From Fasciola hepatica (taxonomy: Eukaryota > Platyhelminthes > Trematoda > Plagiorchiida > Fasciolidae), in NCBI GenBank assembly GCA_948099385.1, contig CANUEZ040000020.1:4000501-4064500 (forward strand): 64,000 nucleotides of DNA, in the 5' to 3' direction. This document shows positions 23,021-34,626 of this stretch, piece after piece (the first letter of the stretch is position 1; the number at the start of each line of letters is the position of its first letter). The notes beneath the pieces are model-generated. The model made no database searches, was not told the origin of the DNA, and was given only the letters and a program-made list of their open reading frames with translations. Both the position numbers and the translations under genes were made by a program.

Positions 23021-23806
23021 TCAACGTACGGTGGCAGCATTGAATGTGTTTTGAATTTCTCTCCTCAATCGTCGGTTTAAGATTTCACTCACCGTATCAC
23101 CTTTGAATGATAAACTAATGAATAAGTCTTTCTTCTTCACGGTTTCTTCGATGATTTTAGGTACTCTTTGAATGATATTTCTTTCAATAAACCGATCCGG
23201 ATAACTATTCTCACGTAAAATGTTTTTTATGTGCGTCAGCTCGTTCTCTAGGTTTTCCTCGGAACAAATTTTCCTCGCTCTGAAGGCCAAACTTTTCACA
23301 AAGTTTCTCTTCTCTTGGATACTAAGGAAACTGTTAAAAGTGATATACTGACCGCACCACGTTTGTTTTCGGTATACCTTTCGCTGGATCCGACCATCTT
23401 CCGCTCTCGTAAGGGTCGCATCGAGGAATGGTAGTTGATTGTTAACTTCGCGTTCAATTGTAAAGCGTAATGCATTGTGTGCGTTGTTAAATTCTGTTTG
23501 CACGGAATCCAGGTTACAAGTAGCGTCAGCTACACAGAATATGTCATCCACATATCGATAATAATGTTTCATACTGGTAATTGTGGACTTCAGCTTAGTT
23601 CGCTCTAATTTTGCCAGGAATGCGTCGGCAAGGAGTGGACCTAATGGTGATCCCATAGCCAAACCATCTCGTTGTCTGTACAAAGTTCCATGAAATAGGA
23701 ACTGAATGTTGAATGTGTAACGAACCAAGAGCTCCCTCAGACCTTCCAGCGGTAGACGGCTTGAGAATGAATCACTGAAAAACAATTGTTGCGCCAGATT
23801 GGACAT
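23021..23806 (-). pseudogene. Penelope-like reverse transcriptase (partial)
   Basis: About 261 codons are open. Motif B is D-G-L-A-M-G-S-P-L-G-P-L-L-A-D and motif C is Y-Y-R-Y-V-D-D-I-F with both catalytic Asp residues kept. L-P-F-L-D then K-V-Y-R-K-Q-T follow, as in Penelope-like enzymes, which are related to telomerase. The first palm Asp and the fingers lie upstream of the truncation. The TGA at the end probably replaced a sense codon, since the same frame continues into the endonuclease. Confidence 0.88.
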
Positions 23807-24415
23807 CTATAACATACAATGGGTATTTTCGAGTCATGATTTTGTCGGATTGGCATCGATTATCCGAATGATTGTTCTCAAACTGCTCCTAGAAACGAAA
23901 TTCTATAGCGGATTTGTAGTTAACCATTTATCAAACTAGAGGGAAACAAAGAATAGTGGACAAGCAATCAGACTTGTTCAATTTTACTGAGAATCAGTTT
24001 ATTCCACTGTCACAAGATATCCGAGGGATAATCTGAAAAATCAATAGGAAATTCAACTTATTTCTGTCATTACACATTTTGACTTTCGCTAGTCGCGCCG
24101 ATCGCTTGTTTGCGTAACAATTGTTCGCTAACAAGTTAATCCTAATGTCATTCGCTGTCACCACCATTTGTATAGTTTATCTTTTCCAGAGCAAAATGCT
24201 AGGCGCTCACTGACTAAGCCCTTGAATTATATGGTTTAAAATTTCATTTTGAGAAGCTAAAGTCTAGGATAAGCTTTGGGCTTTCTTGCTGCCAAAAATA
24301 TTATAGCACGTCTATCGTGCAAGGTTTTCACAGTACATTTCTAAAGAATGAAATGATCCTGAAATACATGTGTGCATAGTTCCCTTCTATACATTCATCC
24401 TGCAAGATCACTCAC

Positions 24416-24525
24416 TTGCTAAAAACGTAGGTATCTGGCGTCCAAACATATTTTGACGGGACGCGGAGCGTACGCACCTCACGGAATTCCGAATCGTTCC
24501 ATCTCAGGTAATCATCTTGCCATGT
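24416..24525 (-). CDS. nicotinic acetylcholine receptor subunit, 110-bp exon (loops D and A)
   Basis: Bounded by the acceptor TTCTGTTACCTTTAG and the donor AGCAA|GTGAGT. It reads T-W-Q-D-D-Y-L-R-W-N-D-S-E-F (residues ~84-97, with the W-x-D-x-x-L-x-W motif of loop D) and R-V-P-S-K-Y-V-W-T-P-D-T-Y-V (~105-118, loop A region with W-x-P-D). Phase 0 entry follows the Gln of the previous exon and the last two bases join the C of the Cys-loop exon to make Asn. A 110-bp exon at this place is known from vertebrate nicotinic receptor genes, which strongly supports the call. Confidence 0.93.
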
Positions 24526-24639
24526 CTAAAGGTAACAGAAAATTTACAGCTAAGTGCATGGTGCAAGCGACTGGGGGATCAAGTACTGAATTGGCAGTTT
24601 CAGTCGGTTCCTATTGTCTGTTTATGGGTTACCGATAGA

Positions 24640-25155
24640 ACTTCGTCGTATAGCGGAAACACCATGTCAGCAATGCTGAAGTTAGCCTTATTGTGCTGGG
24701 ACCCAAATGTCAGTCACTGGAACAAGTACTTTATCTGTACAGGTTAAGGTGGCTGGGGCATGCGTCAAGCGGGCCCAGAGACAGGTCTCCTCAGCATGCG
24801 CTGTTCTCCGAGGGGGGTAGTTACTGGAATGTTCAGTCTATGACGAGGCTAAAAGTTGTGAAAACATTGACCAGTGGACTTGGCCGAGCAGGGCTGGGAC
24901 TTTCGGGCTTGGGTCCATGAGGCCCGCCAATCAGATGATTGGAAAGGTTAAGTGATATCGCTAGGTATCGCGGTCAGTGACGTGGTCACATTCGGACAGT
25001 CTCTTTGTCTTCGTGATTTCCGCTTATTCCTTTGTTTTGGCTCACCTTTCACTTTACTCTTCTACTCATTTTGCCCCCGGACTGACTCGAAGCAACAGTC
25101 GAAACCAGCTCACGGAAGTGTGAGGTTGTTGGTTCAAAGAACTAAACTGAACGAG
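24640..25155 (+). mobile_element. 3' fragment of the RTE-type element, copy 2
   Basis: Aligns with 10030-10517 of the larger copy in the same orientation: AACACC..CAGCAATG, GGTTAAGGTGG, the encoded L-R-W-L-G-H, the G-L-G-P region, and the T-rich 3' tail ending near A-A-C-T-G-A-A. The peptide is broken by frame changes. It starts about 115 bases upstream of the receptor's 110-bp exon and reads opposite to that gene. Confidence 0.75.
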
Positions 25156-25159
25156 TGAT

Positions 25160-27250
25160 TTAGAAATATTCAAGTGAAAGAAACAGGATCCCGATAATTT
25201 GTTTTACTTTATTTTAAATTTATGAACAACTACCATGAATGAGACGAACCCAATAGTTAAAAGGGCCTACTGTGCTGCTATGAGGATGGGCAAAAATGGA
25301 GTGGTAGATTGCATATCGCCCCAGTAAATCCGATGTAGTGGTAAATCAAGCCACAGTGATGCTATCTAAAGCAAATACTTCTCAAGGAAAGTCGCGAATC
25401 ACTTTACAAAAATGGTTCTCGGTCTCGTATAAATTCAACCTATTAATAATCATTCCGTTATCTGAAATACGGTGAATACAAAGTCGTCATCGTTCTTCTG
25501 CGTACTACACTTTCACGAGAGGTGTAGTATGCTGCATTTATTGAGTTCTTTGTCCCGAATTTATGACTGCTGAATATTCACCTCTCGGGGTGCATAAAGC
25601 ACTTATCTGACTTGGGTCATTCAAATACTTAGTAAATAAATTAGAATGAAATAAAATGAATACAAGAAAGATAGTTCACTAATAAATGAGACTGTGCAAT
25701 TAAATTAATTGTTTGTTTTCGGTTCGGTCTCTGGAAATATTCGTCCATTATATTGGGGGAGTGATCGTTGTTCTTTCATCCGGTCCGAAGGAACTGCATG
25801 AAGATCCTTGTGCTGCTAATATTCTTACATGTTTGCTTGCTAACTGTTATCCGTTCTCATGTGTAGTGGTGCACCAATATAAACATGAAAAACAACTCAG
25901 CATTCAATTCAGATTGATTGAAATCCTTGGTTTTGTTCAGCAATGATATGTTTGCTTGACCTTTCAATCTAAATTCAGCCCACCATTCAAGCCTCGTGCT
26001 ATGCAAGGTACTTGCGAGCTTCAGTTAGACGATCTTGTGGAGGGTCGATTAAAATCTGATTGCATTCAGTGCAGTTCTACTTGGTTGTACTGGTCGAGAA
26101 ACTATTTGCACTACCGGTGCATTCACGTGTGCTATTTCTAAGTAATACCAGCTAACATGCTTGAAAGCAATCGCTGGCCTAAACTGCTACTTCACAAACC
26201 AACAGCGGCAGCACAATGTGTGAGTCCGTGAATTCCCTATTGCAGAGTAACGTCTCACACGAAAGTTTGGCATTGCTTTAATAAAGACAAGAAATATATT
26301 TTCACACCATCGATATTGTGCAATTTATTTCAACCAAAATAGCAACGCTTATCCTTTCTGGAAAGCTAAGTTTTAAATAGGTTTCCCAAACATAGTAAGT
26401 GATACTTCCCCTTCAGTAGCTTCTAAGACACATTCGTCAGGTTGGTTTTGACAGTTACCAGAGCTGTGATCATGCATTGTTCTTTACATTATGAGTTTCC
26501 ATTTTATATTTAGCAGAAATATCCAGAGTTTTATAAAGTCAACATTTCAGTCTTGTCTGATTGTGCTTCTTATCGTTCACTCCCATAATACTTCTTTCGA
26601 GGAAGGTTATTTCACCCAAACATTGTCCTTTCATGAAGCTACCTTGTCATTTGCTTCAATATCCGAATTGATATAATGGAACAAAAAGAATAAAATTTAC
26701 ACATTTAAAAATAGTTCGAAATCAATTTTCGCCTCGTATTGGGGTAGTGTTTGAAGAATAACACCATAAACTCCAGCGGACTACACGCGAACGGTAGCCC
26801 TCGGTGTAGCTTTGTTGACATGTATCCATGTATCGTCAAAATTCATATAAATCACAGATCATTTTTGTTTATCCCTCAAAACGTGTAACATTTCAAATCT
26901 TCGAACAGTATCTATTCTACTCATTATGGTCACTACCAGTGTGAAATCATCAATTTTTAAAAAAGAGAATCGATTTCATCGTGAAGGAGATATTAGTCCC
27001 CAAAATTTGTATCGGCTGGGCTGTCCAGGCAGTCGACTGTTAATTGTTCACCAAAGAAAGGAATATAATTTCCCTATAAATAGTCTAGCGAAAGAAAGTT
27101 CGGTATAGATTTGGGGCTTGAAGTACCGAAAACGTTGTTGTTGGGTTTTCGAGAATGAACAAAACTTTTCAAGTAAGCCATTGAATAGCTTGAGCATGCC
27201 AGCCGGATTGAGAAATCAATAATTTATCAGATCACACAAGACGTAACCCC
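25160..27250. other. receptor intron sequence with no recognised gene
   Basis: AT-rich sequence. The only pattern noted is a 32-bp repeat unit at 25569-25600. Short frames near 25713-26141 and 26491-26676 show no family and I take them as chance. Confidence 0.5.
25569..25600 (+). repeat. dispersed 32-bp repeat, copy 1
   Basis: This segment, with the core AATATTCACCTCTCGGG, recurs at 38455-38486 on the other strand with about four differences. An 8-bp inverted repeat (TACTACAC / GTGTAGTA) stands about 40 bases upstream here. The parent element is unknown. Confidence 0.5.
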
Positions 27251-27574
27251 TTTTGCTAATCGTGCAATCATCTACAGTCCTACGCAAATCGGGCCAACTG
27301 GTCAATAATCAATCCGGCAGATATTTTTTTGTCAATCTGATCGGCCCAACAGGGCTTGAACTAAATTGGACACAGGATTTCGGGATTGTTCGATTCTCGT
27401 CTTTTATGCCGCCTTGTAATTCCTGTGAATACACATGCTTTTTGGCGTGCTGAATTGTCGTCTTCTGATTTGTCGTCGCGAGCCGAGATCAGTTACACAG
27501 GTTTTCCATTCAGATCGCAGAAAAAAAAAACGTGGGTCATAATGCACTTTGGCGACGGGGTTTTTCCTTCCACA

Positions 27575-27970
27575 ATGGCAGCAACTGATCCAAATTTCAA
27601 GAAAATATGCTATCCTCAACAAAAGCTGGTAAAGATTCAGATTTCAAGACTTACGGACATCGGCTTTACTCGTGCACCTATAGAACCGACCCCAGAAACA
27701 CTCCTTCAGAACGTGGAGAATTTTTCGCACGACCCACAGTCGGACATCACTTTTTATTCCTGGTTCAAACGACACTGAGACATCTTCGATGTAAACCTAG
27801 TCAAAAGAAAGATGAAACTAAGATCCGACTTCTACTACGGAAATTGGGACCTGCAGAATATGTCCGCCATACAGGTTTCATTCTAGCAGTCCAATCTCGG
27901 GACAGCACTTTGACGAGACTGTTCACACCAGAATATATTGTACAACATATTTATTATTCATTACTAGCTA
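27575..27970 (+). pseudogene. Gypsy gag-like remnant
   Basis: Begins M-A-A-T-D-P-N-F and contains I-T-F-Y-S-W-F-K-R then, after a TGA and a frame change, K-I-R-L-L-L-R-K-L-G-P-A-E-Y. This pattern (W-F-x-R ... L-L-L-R-K-L-G) resembles capsid regions encoded by flatworm and insect Mag-like Gypsy elements. The zinc-knuckle part cannot be found. Confidence 0.55.
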
Positions 27971-28879
27971 CCGCCATCTCAAACTAGTTAAATGGGACGC
28001 GGACGACCCTGTGACGCATGCTGGGATTGTCAGCCGTGTTTGCAGTAGTTTTCAATTCCGATTACTGACAGAAGATTAATTTTTATGCCTGGTTTTCATT
28101 TGCGGCCTTAGTCCGTCAACCACTTCCGAACTTGACTTCTGACCAAAATCGACCATCAGCCTAATACCTCACTGGAAGAACTCGTTGAAGAGAGTGAAAG
28201 ATTTATTAATTTGAATCACGACACCGCAACGATCCAACATTCGGATCCGCCAGCACGTCGTCAACATGGTCGCTGTTTCCAAACGACATCCACCAATAAG
28301 GAAACCATCTGCGTCCACCCACTCTGGTTCAACTAAACCGCCCTCTCCGTGCAGGCACTGCGCTGCGTGGCATTTCCATAGATTTTGTCCATTCAGGAAC
28401 AACCGATAAAAACGCTGTCGTCAGTTTGGACACAAGAATCGTCTTTGTCAGTTCAGGGGATTCCAAAGAAAACGAACGTCAATGTGTGTCAATGTTGACC
28501 AGTTATCCGTCCACCCCTACGGGATAGCAATAACGTCGCGGCTAAGCTAGCTGAACGTCAGAAGTTTGCTAATGTTCAGATCAATGACCATTGTGTTAGC
28601 CTCAACTAGACACTGCATCCAACATTTCTGTCATATCAGAAGACACATAGGCAAAATCGGCTGTCCAGAAATCCAACCTACTTCATTGACTACAACTGGT
28701 GACTGGCTCACTAAAGCTCACCGGTCAACTTCGGTATACTGTAACTTTTCGTGATGAGGCAGTTTCCGCGACCTGTTTTGACACCAAATCCGATATTCGC
28801 CTGATGGAAGCAGACTGGACTGACAAGCTTGGCATACATGACCTTTCTATCATTATTTTTTGCGGCCAAATCCAAGTGA

Positions 28880-30370
28880 CGTCTGGAGCTCCGTCAACAG
28901 ATCAACTGAACCAACAATTCACCCCTGTTTTCCAAGAAGACATAGGCCTGTGTACACAATTCCGAGCTACACTACAGCTCAAGCAGAACAGTCAGCTGGT
29001 GTTCCGTTCCAAAAGCCCAGCATCGTATGCAGCTCAGTCATTGATTGAGCAAGAGCGTAAAAGCCTTGATGACTTTGGAATTTTGACTCCAGTCACATTT
29101 TCAGAATGGGACGCGCCAATGGTTGTTGCGAGAAAAACCAAACGAAATCATAAGAATTTGCGCTGGTTTCTCCGTAGGCCTTAGCTCCACTCTAGACTCC
29201 GATTGTTATCCACTACCTGTTCAGAAGGACATTTTTACAATACTGAATGGCGGCACCTGTTTTCCGAGGCTAGACCTAGCCGAAGCCTACTTTCAAATTG
29301 AATTCGCGTCCCAATATTGACACTTGCCAACAATTAACACTCACAGTGGCATGCACCAATTCATGCGTCTGTCATTCGGATTTTAAACAATCCCAGCTAT
29401 TTTCCAGCGTTCAATGGACACCGTTAGCAGGATTAGAAGGAACGGCTGCACATTTGGGTGGTATCATTGTGACCGGACGTTCCACCAACAAACTCAACAG
29501 CCACTTGAAGGAAATTTTGCAGCGCATTCAAAAATTCGGGTCCAGGTTACGTCAACAAAAAAGTCAGTTCTTGAAAACGATCAAGTATCTTGGTTTCGTT
29601 TTTGACATTGATCGTCGCCATCCAGACCCGGAAAATTTACAAGTAGTGCAACGAATGCCAGCCCCAAATGAAGTTCCGTCACTCCGATTATTCCTGGGCC
29701 TCATCAGTTATTACAGCAGTTTTCTGCCAGAACTACACTGCTTGCGGGCACCACTTAATCAACTCCTACGAAAGGACCATCTGTGGTGTTGGTCTCAACA
29801 GCGTCAATCACTATTTGACCAGTTTAGGCGGATGCTGATATCGGATCTTCTGTTAACACAATGCAACCCTGAATTACAGATCGTTGGGACAGCTGGTGCT
29901 TGTGACTACGGTGTTGGCGCTGTTATCTCTCAAGCGTTTCCCGACGGAACGGAGAAACCTGTGACTCATGCGTCCCGCACGTCAAACCCTGCCAAAAGAA
30001 GCTATAACTAAATTGAGAAAAAAGCCCTTGGCATTATTTTTGCCACCAAAATATTCCATAAATTCATTCATGATTGCCATTTTACGCTTCCCATAGACCA
30101 TAAACCGTTGTTATCCGTTTTCGGAACCAAAAAGGCATTCCAGTTTACCCTGCCAGTCGTCTGCAACACTGGGCTACGATTTCGAAATGCAATTCCGGAA
30201 AACAGCGGACTTCGGTCAAGCAGACGGCCTATCTCGCCTGATAACAATTCATCGTGGAAATGATGACGAAGCCGTTATTGCAGCCATCACAACCGAAGAT
30301 GCCATTATCGAGGAACCGTCAGATACTATGCGTGCCATGCCTCCACTTATAACAAGTCCGCGAGGCTAAG
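28880..30370 (+). pseudogene. Gypsy reverse transcriptase and RNase H remnant
   Basis: Blocks in order: W-D-A-P-M-V-V (about 29108-29128), Y-P-L-P-V-Q-K-D-I-F-T-I-L-N-G-G-T-C-F-P-R-L-D-L-A (about 29210-29281, first catalytic Asp kept), G-L-E-G-T-A-A-H-L-G-G-I-I-V (about 29428-29470), Y-L-G-F-V-F, R-L-F-L-G-L-I-S-Y-Y (about 29690-29716), and R-N-Y-type RNase H start with G-A-V-I-S-Q (about 29914-29931). The end of RNase H has Q-A-D-G-L-S-R-L (about 30218-30240). The expected Y-L-D-D box is H-L-G-G. Several frame changes break the polyprotein. Confidence 0.85.
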
Positions 30371-30639
30371 AAACGCGACTCGATTCTACAGCAAGGTATC
30401 ACATTTTTTCAGACCTCATGGCCTAGAAGAACATACCGTAGAAACATACTGCACCTTTACCACCATCGTGAACTCCTCTCTGTCTTTGACGCATTTCTCC
30501 CGTCATTCTACAGACTAGTGGTTCCAGTTTCACTACTGCTTGTCATACTGAAGCAGTTTCACGTCGGTCGTCCGAGAGTAAACCGTATGAAGGCAATAAC
30601 CAGAAGCGGATGGATTAAGATATCACCAGTGTAGTTCGT

Positions 30640-31240
30640 CAATGCTTGCGATGTCAGCAAGCATTAAAAATGCCGCCACGCCAAACGCCGTCTCCATGGC
30701 TAACTCCAGAATACCCCGGGTCAAGACTTCACGTTGATTTTGCTGGACCCATTGACGGTAGATCCTACCTCCTGGTTGTCGACGCCCTCTCGAAATGGCC
30801 GTAAAAACTAGCGATCTACCCAGCCACTTGACGCGGAATAATAGCAGCCCTTCGTCGAATATTTTTACAGTATGGTTTATGCGATCAAACGGTGCCCGAC
30901 AACGGATCTTAATTCACTTCAGCAGTTTTTCACGAATTTTGCACTACGACCAAGCTGTAACTAATAAACCGAGGGGCACCAAACTTTACGAATTGGCAAA
31001 AAATAATGGGACATGGATCCGCCATGAAAACCAGCTGCACGGAGGACACAGTTAAAACCTTAAACCGGTCACAAGATAACGCAGTTCCAATAGAAATCCT
31101 CTTGGATACGTTCAAACTACCAACAATGGAACCGCGGATCAAATAACTGGAAAAGGAGCTACTACCACGTCGTTGGTCTGATCGATCAAATAAATCCACT
31201 GTACAACTGGAAGTGGATCCTAGTTGTAAAAGTCCCGGTT
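30640..31240 (+). pseudogene. Gypsy integrase remnant
   Basis: The sequence C-L-R-C-Q-Q-A (about 30643-30663) is the second half of the HHCC zinc motif; it is followed by P-G-S-R-L-H-V-D-F-A-G-P-I (catalytic-core start with the first Asp, about 30717-30755) and L-L-V-V-D-A-L-S-K-W-P (about 30771-30803). The rest of the core is missing or scrambled. A C-terminal tail (W-S-D-R-S-N-K-S-T-V-Q-L) just before the polypurine tract fits the family. Confidence 0.7.
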
Positions 31241-31248
31241 AATAACCG

Positions 31249-31480
31249 AAAGGGGAAGTGTTAGAAAATTAAAAACGAAAAAAAAACATTTTTTAGCCAA
31301 GCCATCACTTAGGTCAAGTATGCTGGGCTGAAGTGAATAGTTGTTAATTTATCAGTTGTTTAAATAGCCAGGTACTCGGTTAATGAAAAATCACTGCCGT
31401 CGTGAATCTCAACAAAACAAAGTATAGATTATCCCGGATAAACGCCTGACGGCTGAACACGAATTTCTCTCTGGTGTCAA
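31249..31480 (+). repeat. polypurine tract and possible 3' LTR start
   Basis: AAAGGGGAAG is directly followed by TGTTAGAAAATT, the usual layout at the start of a 3' LTR. The LTR's far end and its 5' partner were not located. Confidence 0.4.
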
Positions 31481-32037
31481 AAGAGGGTATGTACGAATAA
31501 AAGCACTAAATGATTCAAAAAAGATCGCCATATTCAGAATACAAGCAAAGACAAGTGAATGCATATAGTTTCGTAAGTCTAGTTGTTATATTTCAGAATA
31601 TTTTTCAAGCAAACAACATTGCCAGCACTGGGAACAAGTTTTTTTATCGCCATTTATTCCAGCCGAAACAGTGATTTTTTCGAACATATGCGAAGTTGGC
31701 TTGATTTAAAACGTTTGTACAAAAGTGTGATTTCACGGAATCATTCATCCTCTAATTAAGGACGCTACTCCAAATATCGCACAATTGATCTAGCCGATGT
31801 CAGTTGTAATTAGGAATCAGTCATTTCAGATTCTGTAATGTGAATATCAGTCCTTGATTTACATGGCAGAGCTGTTTACCTCGATACATTACCTGGAGGT
31901 TGCATCAACTTTCTCCTCACCCCCCCCCCCTACCTGTTTTGCCACCAATTATAGTTGGTTGAACCCCTATTCGGGCCATTACCCTTAAACCTGTTTCCCG
32001 TGGACGTACTTTTTTGCTTGTTCTCTTGAACTACAAG

Positions 32038-32040
<3 letters not shown>

Positions 32041-32100
<60 letters not shown>
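32041..32100. repeat. (AT)n microsatellite, ~60 bp
   Basis: A pure AT dinucleotide tract in the largest receptor intron. An 11-bp C run lies 110 bases upstream (31920-31930). Confidence 0.98.
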
Positions 32101-32104
<4 letters not shown>

Positions 32105-32269
32105 ATATGTACCACACCGACTTGAAATCAAACAGTGCCAGCGCAGCAACAACAGTTATCAAAATAGAGGAGGAGAGAGTAAAACAAAGTAAAAGAAACA
32201 GTTAGCAAAAAGACAATATGGTGTGATTCATTTTGCTTTTTCAAAAAACACTTTTTGATGTTTTCTGTG

Positions 32270-32642
32270 TCATATTGTTTGTCTGAATGACACTTTTGTG
32301 TTCAAGGGACACAAGGGTTCGACGGACAGACCGCACACCATTAGCGCCGTTGACTTCTGCTCTGAGCCTTGTCCCTCAACGTCAAACCAGCGACAATCTT
32401 CGTCCCTAAGGTTCCAACCAGGGGTGCGGGAAGCACCAACCGAAGCCAATGATGATGCTAGCTTCTTCATACCTCTGAGCCAAGTCATGGTCTGACCGCT
32501 GCGTTGCTTCTTCGAGCCTTGCCGAGCACTTGCGAATAAAGCACGGAGATGTAGGCGATGGGCAGGCATTCGCAAAACATGGTTGAGCCACCGGAGGTAG
32601 AGTGGAAAGATCACTTCGTTCAGAGAGCGGGCATAACTGCAC
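32270..32642 (-). mobile_element. 3' fragment of an RTE-type element, copy 3
   Basis: On the minus strand the peptide L-R-W-L-N-H-V-L-R-M-P-A-H-R-L continues to T-M-T-W-L-R-G-M-K-K-L and ends R-T-P-G-W-N-L-R-D, the C-terminal region after the polymerase in trematode RTE-like elements. It is closer to the family pattern than the other two copies, so it may be younger or from another subfamily. Confidence 0.75.
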
Positions 32643-32649
32643 CTGGTTT

Positions 32650-34626
32650 CACGGGTCAGGTTTGTACATTTTCCTCAGAGTATCTATAACTAATTTCTCC
32701 AAGAATAGTGTTTAAACTCATACTGTGACGTTTTGCTTCTTTTAGATTGTGATGCGCGTGTTTCAAAAGACTGACTGTCGTTCGTTGTACCCGGTATATC
32801 ATTTTATGTCCCTTAATATGTATTCTGATAGCTCACGGGTTCGTTGATGTTAGTGCTCAGTGTTGCCAAATGATTGTCATGGATATTCCTCAGAAAGTTG
32901 TCCTCTGTAGCAATGCTCAAAGATGGATTCCTTAAACTCGGCAGCATTGGTTTTTTTGGCTTTTGATTATTGTGAATAATGTTTAGAATTGTATTCTTAA
33001 TCAGAATATGCGCACTGGTACAGTAACTAGAAAACTCAACGAGAATCAAGAATAGAAACCGGCCGTTTGGTGGATTCAATCCATAAGTAATCACAACGAG
33101 TCAATTCAAGTCTAGCTAAATAATTGGCCCCGAATCACATATTCTACAGTGGTACAATCTAATTAAATAGTAGGTAACTTACACCAACCCGGAATCTTTA
33201 TGTATAAACAGCCAATCTATATAATCGATTCGTAAAATGAGTTTTGGGGAGGCCGATACAACTTGAAATGAGTTATGCTCTTTTCTATGCCAGCTAACAT
33301 CTACATAGATCATTCATTTTTCAGCCGTGTGTCTTAATAACCGTTCTATAAAGGAAGACCAAAAGAACATATTTATGTATGGTTTTCATGAAATCTTGAA
33401 CGTTTACTCTCAAATGCTTTTCCAGAGCAACAACTGCAACCAACTCACCATTGATTTTGCTACGACTGAACTTCCGCCGGGACCAGTATACTGGTACAAA
33501 CCATTATCATTAAGATTTCAACCCAACCTTGAATGAATTACTCTGCTTTTGACGATATTTCTGATTTCTCATGGGATTCGTACGAAAATCTCCAAATGAT
33601 TCAGCGGCCAGTTGTAGGCAGTTTCTCAAACCTTTCCGGTGGAAATGAACAAAGACTAGTAAAGACACGCGAAATGAAACATTCCAACTGCCAGTATTCC
33701 CTTGTAGAGAAAATAATTGCTTCGCTAAATAGTATTTCCGTTTCCGGCACACTATTCCTGTCAGAGCTACTGATCAACTTGTTCAAGACTGACAAAATAG
33801 AACTGTGGACAAGTCACAGAATGTAAAGAAATCATGTGAGTGCTACTCAACAGCAGACAATAAACTGATTAAGAATACAACTTTTAAAGTTTGGGAGTCT
33901 TTACAACTTTACTTTTGATCATCCTAAGTCTATTATTTTACAAATAAAACCAGCGGCTGTTCAAGTTGGAGTGGTCCAAGAATCTCATAAACCATTCGCC
34001 TTTCGTTTATTTACTGTTGATTTGCGGTTCTCCAATCACAAAAGGGGTATATTCTATCAGTAATGTCCGTTTTGGTTACCGTATACCGATAAATATTCTG
34101 ACGGCTTTGAGCAGAACCATACTGTTCGATACCGTTGCCGATCAGAACAGCATACTTTTAATCACAAGACTTAACAACCTATATAAGGCTCTTTGGCTGT
34201 TAGTTGAGGAAACAGGTTGTGTTTGACGACTATGAGTATTTTTTCCGTTGAACTTCGATACTAGGGTCACTTAACAAAAGTGAATGGCCAGATCAAATTA
34301 AGAAATATGTAATCCGATCACATGAATTTCCTTTTATTCAAACTGAGTTGGACAACTTCTAAATACAGGGTTCTAGATTGTGTTAGGCTAGCCACCTTGC
34401 TGTTCCTTTATCTCATCTGCACATTGACCTCGAGAGTCCATGTATAGGTTTGAATTCCACCCATGATACATTTGGATCACTCGAATATTTGTCTTACAAT
34501 GTCTCAGACCCCACTCGCTTCCAACAACCAGTACATCTTCATCCGGACCCAATCAAGCTTGTTTGCAAAATAAAAAGATGAAGAGCATAAACATGTTTAG
34601 TAATCGAAATGTTCGGAAAGACTTAC
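32650..34626. other. receptor intron sequence, nothing recognised
   Basis: AT-rich sequence just downstream of the receptor's first detected exon. Frames here are short, overlapping on both strands, and show no family. Confidence 0.5.

Larger units (their letters stand above)
22570..23815 (-). mobile_element. Penelope-like element, 5'-truncated, with GIY-YIG endonuclease
   Basis: A minus-strand reverse transcriptase palm and thumb (23021-23806) is followed by a GIY-YIG endonuclease (22594-23020). This domain order defines endonuclease-bearing Penelope-like elements. The N-terminal fingers are missing, so the copy is 5'-truncated. It carries a single in-frame TGA at 23021-23023 and one frame change near 22850. 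It lies in the receptor intron between the Cys-loop and 110-bp exons, in the gene's sense orientation. End positions are approximate and no flanking duplication was recognised. Confidence 0.85.
27300..31480 (+). mobile_element. Gypsy-type LTR retrotransposon (Mag-like), degenerate
   Basis: In order it has a gag-like protein (27575-27970), a scrambled protease region, reverse transcriptase and RNase H (28880-30250), and an integrase remnant (30640-31240). A polypurine tract (AAAGGGGAAG, 31249-31258) precedes a TGTTAGAAAATT that could open the 3' LTR at 31259. Many stops and deletions are present. The 5' LTR and a primer-binding site were not identified, so the outer limits are approximate. It lies in the receptor's largest intron, opposite in orientation to the gene. 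Confidence 0.82.
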
